DNA from: Incurvaria masculella
Taxonomy: Eukaryota; Arthropoda; Insecta; Lepidoptera; Incurvariidae
DNA length: 64,000 bases
Direction of reading: 5' to 3'
Assembly: GCA_946894095.1 (NCBI GenBank)
Contig: OX335642.1
Span: forward strand, 25,059,021-25,123,020
Shown: positions 45,301-60,300 of the stretch, in pieces
Layout: the number at the start of each line of letters is the position of its first letter
Position numbering within the stretch: position 1 is the first letter of the stretch
The notes under the pieces: generated by a model
The model's input: the letters and a program-made list of their open reading frames with translations, nothing else
The model's database searches: none
What the model was told of the DNA's origin: nothing
Made by a program: the position numbers and the translations under genes

Positions 45301-48300
45301 GCGTTTCAGGTTTAATGGTTTCGTTGTAATTGCCGATTAGAAGTTTTACACCGTTAGACGGCACTGTTAAATAAAAATCGTATTTAAATAAATTGTAACA
45401 CAACCAATAATCCTGAAATTGTGAAATTGTTTTCGCTGCAAGTAATATGACTATATTAAACTTTTATTATTAATTCGTGGCTTGAAGTGCAATACTTTTT
45501 GCGTTATATGTGCAAACAACTTTATATGGGTCGGAACAGCCTTAAGAAAACAGTTATATTACATCTCTCTACTCTCTTGCTCAAGATGTTAGATGTCATA
45601 TGAAGATTTAAAAAGAGTGGAACCTCTTAAGAGAGCCGCTACATATCGGGAGCCCAATGTCAAAGAATGCTTACCATGAGAGGCGCGTTAGCATTCTTGA
45701 TTGCCTCCCGACGTTGGAACTCCACCTTCGCCATCTCGGTCGCGAGCCAGCCGGGAATTGTCGGGATCGCGATACGCAGCGCCAAAACAGCGACCAGCAC
45801 CACGTGCTGTTATCACGAAACCATATCAGTGTATCTTGCTTCTTTGTTGTCAAGTAGTGCTGAGCTACGATCAACCAGTAAAGTTTATATGCGGATTCTT
45901 CTTTGCTGGTTGATCGAATCCGCAGATCTGTCAGTTTTTGACGTCACTTAGTGTAGTTTAAATACCAAAAAAGTTTAAGTAAATGAAAATAAATAAAATG
46001 AACTAAACCAACCACTTACCTCCAATGCGACAATCACGAGTATGGTCTGCGCGGGAGTGGCTTCCGGCAGGAGGCGGTGCACCGGTCCCGACAGGCCGAT
46101 TAGCGCGCAGTTCACCAACACTGCCACCGCCACCATCGCCTCCATCGCGTGCTGCGGTGGCATTGACAGTTAATACTGGGCACGTAACTAATTACATATC
46201 TCCAAATCCAAAAACTACTCTCTCATTTTTCTATGGGTTCAATAACTCATATGAATAGTTCGTAGTAGTTAGTTTACCTTTTTCCTGGGTTGTTTTTCTG
46301 AACTGTTAATATGTTAATTTTAAGTATTGCTAAATGATGTGATTCAATCAAGTCAATTCGATGCGGACTGCTGTTCATTACTAAAAAAGTATAGGAGGTT
46401 CAGTCCACGCAGATCTCGAACAAGTTGAGCAGCGCGGACAGAGCCGTCAGCGGGAACGCCAACGCGAACAGCACCACGTGGCCCAGCTGGGTGAGCATCT
46501 CCGGGTCAAGCTAAAGCTGGGCGGAGCGGAGGCAACAGAGCGACGGAGCGACCTGCCAGGTGCCGATGCTGCTGACGCGCTGCGCGAATGGCCTCCGCGC
46601 GACGTGGCACAGCTTGAACGCGTCCGCGCGGATCTCGCACGCATTGTTGAGCAGCGCGCACAGCGCCGCCAGCGGAAACGCCGACGAGAACAGCACCACG
46701 TGGCCCAGCTGGGTGAGCATCTCCAGGTACTCGTTGAATGTGCCATCGTACTAAAACAAGCAAACGCGACACTTACATTAAAATTAGCATATCCAATGTT
46801 TCAGCGTTGCTTAAAATTGACTAAAATTTACACAACTCAAAACCGCCTTATGGGACAATTCAATATATAAATACAAATTCTCCAGTTACCAAAAAGTTTT
46901 CCTGCTTCAATAAGTATTTATTAAAAATAAACTACTCGGTCAAACCGACAATCCAGGAAATTTCCAATAAAAGACCCAAGGTTTAGGACAACAAAATACC
47001 AATTAAGCGTTATATCAATGTATGTATAGTTTTCAACACTGTAAGTGGGAGGTATTGATTATGGGAGAAAGGGACTGTAGAAGAATTCCAAATTATGGTT
47101 ATAGAGGTGGTGAAATTGGTAGATACACTGTCCACGAGAGGTTTGCTTGCTGGTTCAAGTCCAGCCTTGCAGTATATTTATAAAATAGTTCTTTTTACAG
47201 CTTTTTTTTTCTAAATAATGTGTCTTTGCTTCACAGTCGATTCTACATTCGCTGAAAATACAAATTATTTCTCGAGGTCACACAAATAATCAAGTCAAAT
47301 TCCATTCATTGACCCCGTATTTCGGCGCCCCCTCAATAGATCACTCGCAGACGTGATGTCGGATACCTTGAACAGCTGCGACTCCAGCTCGGCTTGATGG
47401 ATGAGCCGAGGCCCCACGAGGGGCTCCGAGTCGCGCCGCTCGCCCTCCGGTTCGCCATCCGCGGCGCCCGCGCCCGCAGCCTCGCCGAACGAATCCGACA
47501 GCTGTTCCATCGTGGGCACTGCAATCCATCAATCTATCAACATGGACTGAGGCCCTAGCCCGAGTTTTACAATATCATACTTTCAAAAAACCGATCAAAC
47601 CTTTATGGGCTGAGGCCCTGGTCCAAGTTTTGAAGAACGGCCACGGTGGGCATTCTATAAACCAAGTTTACATTGACGTTGAAAGTGAAACGTAGAAGTT
47701 TACTAGAAGGAAACTTCTACACAGATTCCAGGTTATCACATGAATCTGCAATCCGAGCTTACTTTGGACAGGTGAACAAACTTAAAATCAATCATAAAAA
47801 AAAAACTACCTTTGCTAGGACTCAGAGCGCCAAACACATCGCAACATATCCTTGCTAGACGGAGGTTCTCAATGAGGTACGGCACGGCGGACTCCTTCAG
47901 GTTGCCGATTATCTGTCGTGTGATCAGCAACACGGCCAGTTGCTGCAACCAGACCGTTGCCACGCAATTTGAATCTCTAAATCTTTGATTTTAATTTTTT
48001 TTGCGAAAACATGCAAAGGTTCAACTTTAATTTCTGAAAAGTAATGGTAAATGTGAGTTCACATATTATGTAGTCGGGCTGTAAATAAAATGAATTACTG
48101 AGTCCCTTTTACTCCAAGACAAATATCAATGACTACGAGAGAGTTTCATTTCTAGTGTAGTGACATGAAAGCATGACCGCAGTGAATATGAGCAAATCGA
48201 ATTGATTGTGAACACATATATCGTTGCCATGTCTATAATACACGTAATTCGGTACGCAGTGAAAATATACAAGGAGTAGCAATCGCTGCTGTTACCTCTT

Positions 48301-51300
48301 ATTCTTGATATGAATCGAAAATTCCAAAGTTCATTTTATCGTAAAGTATAAGAGTATGCTATTTTGTAATTTTCGTTTGCTAGCTTGTCGCCATCCCACC
48401 CAGCTGTGCCGTCCGTTTGCCCACCATCAGTCGAAGCGCTCTTACATTGTTTTTTATGAATTAGTTTGTACCAAAATTTTTACTTTTAACAGCAAAATGG
48501 CGTCTAAGTTTAAAGTTTGTATTGACATCAAAAATCATTTTTCCAAGTTACGGCAATGGATGCTGGTAAACCAGGGGTATTGTTGGGTTAGCTAAAAAAT
48601 TATACCAACCTCTTTTAACTTATCCATGTCTTGTAGATAGAATGCGAAGTAGAACAGACTCATGAATGAGTTCACAAACTGAAACTGAGTAAAATACAAT
48701 ATGTTAGTATAGACTTGACAATGGGTGCAGAGAATTTCCAACTATAAAATAAAGTAAGCAACTAGAAATGCAATGAATAAATCTACAGAAATGAATTATC
48801 AGTCTATACAGCTAGTTAACTACTGATCGTAGAGCGTAAAATAGAATATGCCACTGGAAGAATATTGTACTCGTGTGATTGAATATTTTTGTAGATTACG
48901 ACCGGATTGCTTATTATCGTTTTCACAAAATTATTTATGGTTAAATTGCGACATCTTAAAAGTTACTAAATATTATCAGCAAGTAATTACCAAAAAATAA
49001 AGACGCATCAGCCAAAAATGCCTGTCTAAAATAAATAAAGAAATATACATTGAAATCTACACTATGAACCTAAATTAACAACTCAAGATAAAAAAAATAT
49101 CCGTGCTTATATTAGAAATGCTAAGGAGTGTTTGTGGCTTTGTCCTTCTCTCCGCAGCAATTGAGCAATTAATCAATGAGATTTTGCACATGGAAATAAA
49201 TTCTGGGCCGGAGCGTGCCGCATTCTACTTTTAATCAGATATTTGTTTCTGTACTGTCCCGAGCAGAGGTGGTTAATCAAGCTAGTAGTAATATTTTTAT
49301 TAATAATCTTAAATATCCGAATCTGGTTATTCTGCCAGAAGTTATATGATGCTTTGGTTTTTTATGTAACTGGATATGGATACCATACCCACCGTCATGA
49401 TATCAACAACATGATATGAACCTTCCTTTATGAGCACGGCTACTTGGAACTAGATGGAAACCCTTTAGACTATTTTTCATACAATGCGATGGTATGGGCA
49501 AGATTATCGTAACGCCCAATAGGGAAATGGGACCTACAGTTTGACATGGATTCTAAACAATGGGACAGCTCGCATTCGTGACTTGCACTTATCCAACTAA
49601 GACAGAGAAAGAAAGTGGTGCATGAATAGGGCAGAGACCGAACCCATGACCTTTTTTTTTTTGGAACTGGACATGGATGGTTAATATCAAACAGACTGTG
49701 AGATATATAATCCTAACACACCACATTGGAGCTGGGTTCCATGCGAGGACCTTCCTTATACTGCATGGCTACATTGAACTGGATGGAAAACAAGTCTTCA
49801 AGGACTTGTTTTGTGTCTGGCCTATCCAATATACCATATCACAGACATTCATGTGCTAAGCCTAGAGTTGTTCTTTTGATATTCAAATATGAGCAATAAT
49901 AAGTATGTTAACGCATTTCTTCCTAAGCAAGACAACTAAAGATTGCGCGCAGTGCAGTGTGCGAATGAGAGAGATGGCACACACAGAAGGTGGATAACGC
50001 GCCACCGGTTAACAGTCATTACAACCACTATAAAAGGAAAAGCAATGTCGTGCTACTAATTAAACAAAGGTTTAAAAAAATCTAGTTAGCTCTACTTGCT
50101 GCACTTGACGTCAAACTTTGAAATCTCACATGTTCCTACCCCTGCATGCAATGTTAGATGGTCGGTGCAAAATACTAGGCAGTGCATTTGTGGTTTCCTT
50201 TTAAAACTTACCTTACAATACAAAACACACAAACATTTCGACTATGCGAAGTTAAAGTTGCCTCATACCTTTGCAGGCATAAATAATGCATTTCCATGAA
50301 TCTCTATCGAAAGCTCCGAAGGCTACGATACTTAGGTAATTTGAGAAGTTTTATACAAAAATACAACCCCGCTGGCCACATGTTTTTAGGGACATATGCT
50401 ACAGAACAAAATCATGGAGCACTAAAAAACTGACTAAACTTTCAACACTAAAACAAACTACAAAGCTTCTCCTAACAAAAAAAAACTTAAATAAAAAATT
50501 TAAGTGCAACACGTGTTCGTTATACATATTTAGTATCGTTGCTACGAGATTTTTTCTTATAAGGATTCAATGCATACAAGTACACTTGGATAGTTCGATT
50601 TGACAAAATGTGCTACATTGCCCTCCACAGAGTACCTAGTGAAAATAATATATAATAAGTAAGTGCTGGAGTTAAGTTAACATTCATTTAAATATAGGTT
50701 CTTTTCTTGCATAGGAACTTTTGTGATGTTTAAAATCAGGAAGCATGTGCGAACATGACAGCGAGTGCTAGTGCTTGGATTAAATTATTTTGAGAATGGC
50801 AAGACTTACGCGGAGTCACAATGAATTCCCCCCATGGCAATGACGCGTGATTGGATACAAGCGAAAGCGTGTTGCCACATGAAAGCTGATACAAACATTG
50901 CGTTCTGTTTTCGGATACAAACCAAAGCTATTTTCACAATGAGGTGATTCTCGTATTTTGTCTCGAGTCGATAGTTTTCTGTTTGTAGATCAGTGCGGAG
51001 GTTTGTAGGCAGAGAGAAGTCCGGGTGTTTCAACATAGTTCCAGTCCCATTGGGCAAGCAGTGGAGAAAAAAAACACAACTGTAGCTGAGGAAAAGTTTA
51101 GGTCACCTACGAAAATCGATTTTACTACGAAAAAAAAGATTGTTACATGTGCTCTATGCAGTTTGCGAAGATAAATGTAATAAAAATACAAGAAATGTAC
51201 TTAGACAGTGTTCAAATTAAAGGTATATTACTAAATTTGAAATACATACAGGATCAACTCTATTTTATCAAATAATTCTCATCAATAAGTTCTAATCTAC

Positions 51301-54300
51301 ACCTTGCCTACAGATTATATGTGCACAAGAATTTCAAAGCAAATATGTACTACAAATATGTCTATTTACTTTCTATAATATCCTTAGTTAAAAATGCAAT
51401 ATAGAAAAAAAAACATCGACCCAAATATTTTGCACAACCCTGACCGTGAGCAATGGTGAAGATTCTAAAATGTGGCATCGGCTCAGACTTTAAGTATTTA
51501 ACTGGAGTGAGCTATTAACTCTTCCAAACACATCCCAAAATTAATAATAACCTCAAAACTCATGTACAATAATAGGACTTTTATTTCGTGAATACACAAT
51601 ATGTAGATTATTTCAATGCAATACTTTAAAGATCGATTGATTACTTTCACACAAAGCGAATCCAAACTCCATGGCCACTAACACAAAACCAATCACAGCA
51701 AATTGTAACCCCAACACTCACCACCACTGACACAAACTGAAAAGGGCTTTGAAGAATCCAGGAGACTTTTATGGCGTCATTAAAAATGCTTCACTCCATA
51801 CAAACGCAAAATCAAATAAAACTGGAAAAAATAAAACGTAAGACTCGAAAGCAATTGACACATAACCTCTAATTACATACCTTTATCGTTGAGCCAGCGG
51901 GCGATGCGAGAGTACACCTCTTCTTCGACCGCGATCAGAATGGCGAGCAAGGCGCGCGGGATCCAGGAGAAGTATCCTACACGATTCTCCCACCACTCCT
52001 GTGTAAACCATGTGATGAATGTTTAGGGTAAGGGGGTAAAAAAAATACAGGGAGGAACTACAAATTCAGATAACTTTACTCCGTTTAACAAAGTGTGGGG
52101 AAAATCTCTTCAAGTAATGGCAAAATATTATCAATTTTATCTATGGGCATTATTAGAATAAATTTCACTAGAACCTTTGCAACATGCGAGCACGTGCACA
52201 TAATGGTTAACAATCATATCCCCTTGAAATTAATAAGGGTTCTCTAATGGAAACATGGGAGAATATTTAAAGTATGGGTAAATACGCCACAGTTGTGGCA
52301 ATGCAATTTTAATAGCGTTATAGTTTCAAACAAAGAGTTTAATTTAACATTGTTAATAATTACATTTTACGGATATGATTCTTTACGATAATGATGCTGC
52401 AAATAACAACTGAAAATTGTTCACCACACAATTAATCTCCGTTGTACATGGACTCCCATCATATAATCTTGTCAGTCGACAACTGTTAGTTGAACTTAAG
52501 AAGGCTTAGCTTCAGAATCATAACCATTGTGAAGAAACCTGAAGCGCACCGATCGAAATATTACTATGCAAACGGGACAACGGTAATTTCTTTTCTGCTA
52601 ATAGCCTGCTGTACGGCAACAGTGATCAATAGAAATAAAAATAAAACAAAGTTGTCACCTGCGTCCTGAGCAACGTGAAGGTGATCAGCGCGGCGACACT
52701 CAAACAGAGCAGCATGACCGGCAGCGAGACGCAGTGCCGCCAGAGCCGGCGTCGCCACGACGCGTAGTGCGGCTCCGGCCGGCCCGTCACTTCGCTGACC
52801 GTCATCTCACCCTGCAAATTCACACGCTAACAACCTGCGTCCTGAGCCGCGTGAGGGTGCTCACCGCGGCAACACTCATGCAGGGCAGCATGACCGGCAG
52901 CGAGACAGTGCTGCCACAGCCAGCGTTCAGCGACGTAACTAGGGCCTGGCAATAGAGAGGCGCGAATATTGGAGTGGGCCCACGGCGTAGATTTCAATCG
53001 CGCACTTCGCCAGCCACTTGGCGATAAGCGGGACATTTTGACGTAAGGGGGTTTGTCGGCGAGACGAAAAACTTTCTTAAACATATATTCTTTGGGGCGC
53101 TAAAAATTGGGTTCCTGCCCTGGGCGCCAGAATCGATCAGTCAGTGTCGCCACGACGCGTAGTGCGGCAACGAGACGCAGTGCCGCCATAACCGGCGTCA
53201 GTTCTCAGGGGCATTTAAAGATGTGCGAGATAGAACTAGAATATTTTGGCTACCTGCAGAAAGACCCCAGAGTACGATGCCATGTAGTAAATAAATGGCG
53301 TGCTTTCATTTATTGGGACAAAATATCTCCACATCCCGTGGTGGAATGGCGGTAGACGCTACGCACCTGGAACAGCGGTCGGGGCTCCAGCAGTAGCTCG
53401 TCCCTCTGGTCCAGTGTGCCCCAGCGGTACGCAAGCACACTTGAGTACCTTAAAGCCAACACTCAACAATACAATCTTGAACTATTCAAATTGTTACCTC
53501 ATAAACATAAAAATCGTAAGAAAAATCATTAATTACAATTTAGAGTGACATGCTAATATTTTTTTATGTAAAGCGCGACATATGACCTATATATTGTGGT
53601 ACTCGACAACTCCCATTGTCTTTTGACCTTTTTCGGTGGTTACAAAAAACCGGCCAAGTGCAAATCGGAATCGCACACGAAGGGTTCCGTACCATCGTAA
53701 AAAAAAAACAAAAAAAAACCCGTTTTTTGAATGGGAGCCCCCTTTAATTTTTATTATTTTTTTATGTTACCTATTTGTTCTTATAGCGGCAAAATAAATA
53801 CACACTCTGTGAAAATTTCAGCTGTCTACCTGTTACGGTCACTGAGATACAGCCCTGTGACAGACGGACAGACGGACAGACGGACGGACGGACGGACGGA
53901 CGGACGGACGGACAGCGGAGGCTTAGTAATAGGGTTCCGTTTTCACCCTTTGGGTACGGAACCCTAAAAACCATGTCGGCGATCCAGGTGCTTCTTTACA
54001 TTATTTATGAAGTACTCCAGGTTGTACTGTGGAGAAAATACCTCAAGGATCGATTGGTTCTTATAGAAGGAATATGAACAGTGCATTCCCTTCTTGTCGC
54101 ACACTGATCGATGGTAGAATGAATCGATATGTACGAGTAATGAACCGGCTCTCGGCACAAGACTAGCAAGGACACGAGCGCACACAATTGAAGCCTCTAC
54201 CTCATAAGGTAAGTACCTCTTCCACGTCTCGAGGTAGACGCACGCCCAGAGCACGTTGAACAGCGAGAACAGCACGTGCGCGATGTCACGCCAACTCTCG

Positions 54301-57300
54301 TTGGCCGTGCCCAGCCAGATCTGTCGACACGGTGTGCAACGTCACAGTATACCATCGAATAAGGAAGAACAGAAGTAGCGCCCAAAACTCATCCGTATAG
54401 CGGCAGTGCAGCCACTTCCAGATACATTGACGGTAGGAATAACATTCTTATGCTATTACTTTATATAAGGTGAGTTTATAATAATCTACAAGTATCTGAT
54501 ATAGAACAACTTTTGCTAATGTAGGTATGTCATTTTTTTTGTTCCATTTGAATTTTTGAGAAATTTAAACGGTACGTTCTCTCCAGTATTGTAAACAACT
54601 TTTGCGAAGAAACTATGTACCTATCGGTAACGGTTTCCAAGAAAATAATTTATTTAAACTGCAGTAACTCTTCAACTGCCTATTTAAAAAATAGGTCAAC
54701 CACGGGGCACTGACGCAAAACACAATTTACCGCCGCCGCCGCGTGCGCAGACAGGTCAGCCTAGGACGTTTGTTTTCGTTGTGAAAGCAATTAGTAGAGT
54801 AGCAGCTCTAGGTCGGTGGCGGGCATCGGACCTTTGCATCGGACACGAGCGAGTGTCCATCGGGCGGAAAAGGACGCAAAAATGGTTAGGTACTCGACCA
54901 AGAATAGAGAAGCTCGATATGTACATGCCTACCTACATTACAGCCGCGCCGCTATGGATTTGTTCGGCACGGGGCGTCAAAGTGGTAACGAAACAAAACA
55001 GTTCGGGCAGGTAGGTAAGTAAGTAGCATCTGGCCCCCACTTCCCCGCGCCGCCGCGCCGGCGGCGCCGCTCTAACGAAGTTCGCGCGCATTAAGTAATT
55101 TGAATATTTAATTATTTCCTGGAAACCATTACCGATAGGTACATAGTTTCTTCGCATAAGTTGTTTACAATACTGGGAAGAACGTACCGTTTTAATTTCT
55201 CAAAAATGTAAATGGAACAAAAAACCGGCCAAGTGCACGTCGGACTCGCACGACTCGTCGGGTTCCGTACCATCGTACAAGATCGTACAACAGAGTAACG
55301 TTTTTTGTATGGGCCCCTTATACCTTCTCTTTCACGTGGCCCCAAAGGAAGAAGTTGCAAGGTGTTAAATCACAAGATCTCGGTGGCCAATTGTGATCAC
55401 CTCTTCGAGAGATAACACGTGGATTGCGCTATCGAGAGATGATTAATGATTTTTTATGGCCGGAATTGGATAGTATTGATCTGGACAACGTTTACTTTCA
55501 ACTAGATGGCACTAAGTGCCACACAAGCAATGAAATCATTAATCTTTTGCAGGAAAAGTTTCCGGACCGTCTTATCTCTCGAAGAATTGTTCACAATTGG
55601 CCACCGAGATCTTGTGATTTAAGACCTTGCGACTTCTTCCTTTGGGACCACGTGAAAGAGAAGGTCTACGCCAATAGCCCAGCGTCGATTCAAGACCTCA
55701 AAGATGGAATTCGTGAGGCTATCGAGCACATAGGCCAGTCACTTTGCGATTTGGTTATGGAAAAATTCATGAAAAGGATATGGTCCTGTAAGCTTGGTCG
55801 TGGTGGTCATTTGCCTGATATTATTTTCCACTATTAACGGCATACCTTCTTCTTCATAATAAAATAAAAATCCGATCATTTATATAAAAAAATGGCATTT
55901 TTCTTTGTATATCAAAATAACACCTCTTATTGGAAAACCCTATAGATAGAGGCAGCAATTTTAAGATTACAAAATAAGAGCTGATAATTAGTTAGATGAC
56001 ATAACTTTCTGAGTAGTTCAGTTGGTTAGAGCCGCGTACATGTTATTCGAAGGACGCAAGTACACATCCTGCTTCGGATGAACGGACCTTTATTCGAATA
56101 ACCAAACATAGACTCACCCAGAATAGGAAACCAACTAGGGCCGGCACGAGCAAGGCGCGCGTGTAGTGGCCGAGCCACGCGAAGTACATCGCAATCTTCA
56201 CACCGAAGTACTCGCTTATTTCGTCTGCGGGAAAAAGTGCTGGGTTTAGTTCGAAGAAATCTATAAGTACCCTTGTATAAGTAGCCTAATATACCACATT
56301 CCCGAAGGCATTAGGTGCCATGCCAGGACCTTCCCTTTATGAGCACGGCTACATTGAAACCCGGGCGGGCTTAACCCTACCTACAAATTAAACAACCCGC
56401 ATGACCTCTCCTGGGGTACATGTACACCTTAGAGGTCCGTGGCATGAGTGCTGAGGATCCATGATTGATGTATTGACAATAAATACTGCAATAAGAAATG
56501 TTGGTATTTTCACATGCAATTACAACAACTACGGGATTGAGTACTGACCGAGCGGTTGCGGCGAGAGGACAGTCTTGACCCACTTGTGTCGCAGCGCATC
56601 GAGCGCGCGGCGGTCGTGCAGCGGGAACATGCCGGCCACCACGCCGCTGCTCACGCACCCTGGTACTGCCGGCGTGCACACAAACTACGTCACCACATCT
56701 CACAGACTCGCCTAGGGTTGCCACCTTTAGATGACTAAAAACACTTCCGTGATAGGAAAGTTTGTATTTTAAAGATCATATTCCAGAATATATGGGAACC
56801 CTACGCATAACGTCACTGGGAAATCTCACTGGATCCCTTTAGATCAACATTGTGAGAAGGATGCTAATGTACTACTTCGCTGTAAGTCTATGCAAATTGC
56901 TAATGCGATGTGCATATTATACCCACAGTCAACGCAGTACCAAAACTTCACATAATAGATCAACTAATACTTTTTCCTAAATAATCTGGCTAAGCAAAAT
57001 TGGGACAAGAGGTATCACTAAACAACAACTGCATTTGCATTAAATATTTCCGTATAATATGGTATAGCTAAGGTGTCGAGCCAGGCAGGGTTTATTTCTC
57101 TGCGGCCAGACAGGAGCACCACTGCGGCGCGCCACCTAACACAGATTACGTCGTCTTATCGCAGTGACAAAATTCTCTCGGGCCTTCATACCACACGTCG
57201 CATGTAGCAATAGGCTGGTGATCGCCCTGCCAGGTTTCAACGTACAAACGCTCACCTATACTCTGGCCCGGGCGCAATGTGAGAGTGGGCCGCAGCGCCT

Positions 57301-60300
57301 CCTCGTCGCCGGGCTCCGCCCGCACGGACTCCAACACGTGCTTGACGAGAGCGGCGCGCTCTTGCGAGTTCAGCAAGTCTGAAGGCGACGTGCCCTGCGG
57401 GAGACACCGGCATCAGTGCCTTCGGTTATACAATTTTGAGTTGATACTGATATTCATCATTATTGATACTAAATGATCAATAATGACACAGGTCGGAATT
57501 GTAGTTAAGCATTACTTGTTTCTAGAAGGAAAATAAACGAATAAGATTAGAAAAAGGCACAGAAGTCAACTACTTTGTGCGTGAACGAAAAGCCCCACAT
57601 ACGCCTACCTACTTTGCCCTCTCAGCCCATAACGTCCATCTTTTCTTATTTTGTTCTTGCATTGTAGCATAGTAAAGTATTCTTTGGTGTTTTTTTTCTA
57701 TATTTATTTTTCCCTTTTTTTGTTATGTTGATTAGTGCTGTTAGATGCTATTTGGTTTTGTTTAGTGTGCTTTGGTGTTGCTGTTGCTGGCGTTGATGTT
57801 ATCATTATTGTTGTCATTATCGTTTTTTTTCTTTTGTGTTGTTTGGTTGATGCAAGAAACAGAGCGTTCATCTATGGCAGGATTCGAACCTGCGAACCAA
57901 CAAACCTACCCAAATCGACTAATTTGTTTCTTACTCCAGTAGCACATTTCAACGCGATTGCTATGAAGCGCTCGCATCGTCCGCGCGGCTAGCAGTAGGA
58001 CGCCCGGCCTGAAGACCGGTCGGCGGGGGAAGGGGAAATCGACTGTATGGTGCTACTGGACCGTATGGTCGATGGTACCATCAATCCAAGCGGCACACTG
58101 CATGCTCACTATTCGTTTCCACTGTGAGACGATCTTACGTTTTGGAAGCAATGCATGTCCCGGATGGTGAACTCCTTGTAGCCGCCACCGAACTCCGGCT
58201 TCAGCAGCTTTGGCAGGTGCACTTCTTCCGCTGTCTGCAGTAATCTGGGAATTCAATTTGCCATTTAAATTTTAAATAATCACTGAACTCACTCTCTGTC
58301 ACCCTTGATCCTTTACCTACAAACTTTAAAATATTATCCTGATCACCACAAAGGTTGACTGGAAGAAATCCCTTTTCGTCATAAGTCTGCCTCGGTGCAG
58401 TTCCTTAAGTTAAACTTAATTATTCTGTGTTTGGTTTCGGTTTTAATGTAATTGTACAATAAAGAATGTATTTCTTTCCCTGTAATTAATTCCACCATCA
58501 AATCCAAGAGTGGGTGATCATTTTCTGGTTTTATCTTTACAATAACCGAGGTTTCCGGCTCCGCTCGGGTCAATTTCGTTTTGGAAAATCACCCTAGCAG
58601 AGTCCAGTAAAATGCGCCTTCGGCCACAGAGTCACACTCGCATATCCCGCCCACACTATTCATCCGTTTTCTCTCAGCGTTTTTTCTAACTATTCGTCGT
58701 AGCGTAATGTTAAATAGCCTTCCTCAAGAATGGGGCAATCAAATGAAAAGATTTGTTTAAATCCGACTGGTGGTTCCAAAGAATAGGAAGTTCAAACAAA
58801 CATCAAACAAACCCTTCAGCTTTATTATATTAGCACACATATAAATATATATATATAGATCAAACATGATCTCGTTTGTAACCATTTAGCATGGTTGCTT
58901 TTTGGTAAATAATTATGTGCGAAGTTATGAATGTAGATTATGTTTTGAGACACAGAGTGCAAGTGTTTTTGGCCAATGTGTTGGTTATTTAAGTTCAGTG
59001 TGATTGTGTTTGGTTTTTTGTTGATGTTATGTATTGCGCCATTTAGATCATAATGAGGTGGCAACGTAAAGTGGTTAGGAGTAGTAAAATAACTATTTGC
59101 ATTGAATGTTAGTTTGAGTGTGTTTGTTTGTGATTTATAATACGTGTGAAGTGAATGCTTTTGTGTATGAATGTTAATATATGTATTTGTGTAGACTATG
59201 TTGTTTATATAATTTATATAGTAAGTGTATGATGTGTTTTTCATCTTAATACTAGTACAGTAACACATAAATGGAAAATAATTACAGAAACTATTTATCA
59301 GGTTGTTGCACACTTCGCTAATTACGAAAAAATATTTCTAAATCTCGCTCATTTCGTATAATTACGTACTGCTTGTGTTCGGAGGACTTGCGCATTAATA
59401 TCTGACCTCCTTTGGTCCAGACATACTTGATGCTGTGCTGTTTGGCGAAGGACTTGGCATTAAACAAAAGCGTTTTCTTTCTTGCGGTCAACATTTCGTT
59501 AACGTAAATATTGTCGTTGGTCCCCGGTGCCTCGACCGCCGACGCCGCCGCCGCCGTAGCCGCCGTCTCCGCGCCCGCCTGCAGGCCCACGCTGCGTGCG
59601 CTGAGGTGGCGCTTGCCGCGGGCGCAGGCTAGGAACCTATCCTTGATACCGTTTGTAGCGAACTTAACGGATACGTCTTTTTGAGGTTTTTTTGATCGTA
59701 CGCGCTGGACTTCGACGACGTCGACCGGCGACAATGGACACTCTATTGCGGCCGAGATACTCACTATGGCAGCTAGGAGATCGGTGGTCTTCTCTGGTAT
59801 ACCCTTGATTTCTAGAAAGTCCATTACCCTTCCTTGCTCTTCGTCATCGCGAGCTCCCACCAATCGCGATATATCTCTCTTCAGGTTTTCCACCTACGGA
59901 TCAATTTTCTTGAGTTTACAGATGTCTTCACTGTGCGATTTGACCGCTGACTCGACGTCACGAAGCTGGTTACCATAAAAATCCAGAGTCTTTTCAATTT
60001 CGACGATGGTCCTGTTTGTCGCCTCCTGGCCTGCCTGGACCTGAGTGAGCGTCCTGCGCAGCTCTTCTTGATTTTTTAACACCTTCTCCACGTCCCCTTG
60101 CAGCTTAGATAGAATGCTTCCGAAATCTATCGGCATGAAGCTGTGCGGGCCCGAGTCGGCTGGCGCCGGAGTCCCCAGGGGTGTTCCGAAGGGGCTCGCC
60201 GGGTCTGAGCGCGTCAAGGGCGCACCACCGCCGCCGAGCTGCGGCTGGACACGCAGCGACAAGCCGCCGCCGCCGCCGCTACCGCCGCCGCCACGACACT

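Noticed and set aside
50806..51057. 83-codon frame as an independent gene
   Set aside because: Only 50923-50978 is coding (ANO8 exon 11); the rest is intron read-through.
57868..57930. A real tRNA gene
   Set aside because: Only the T-arm is convincing; D-arm and acceptor pairing are absent.
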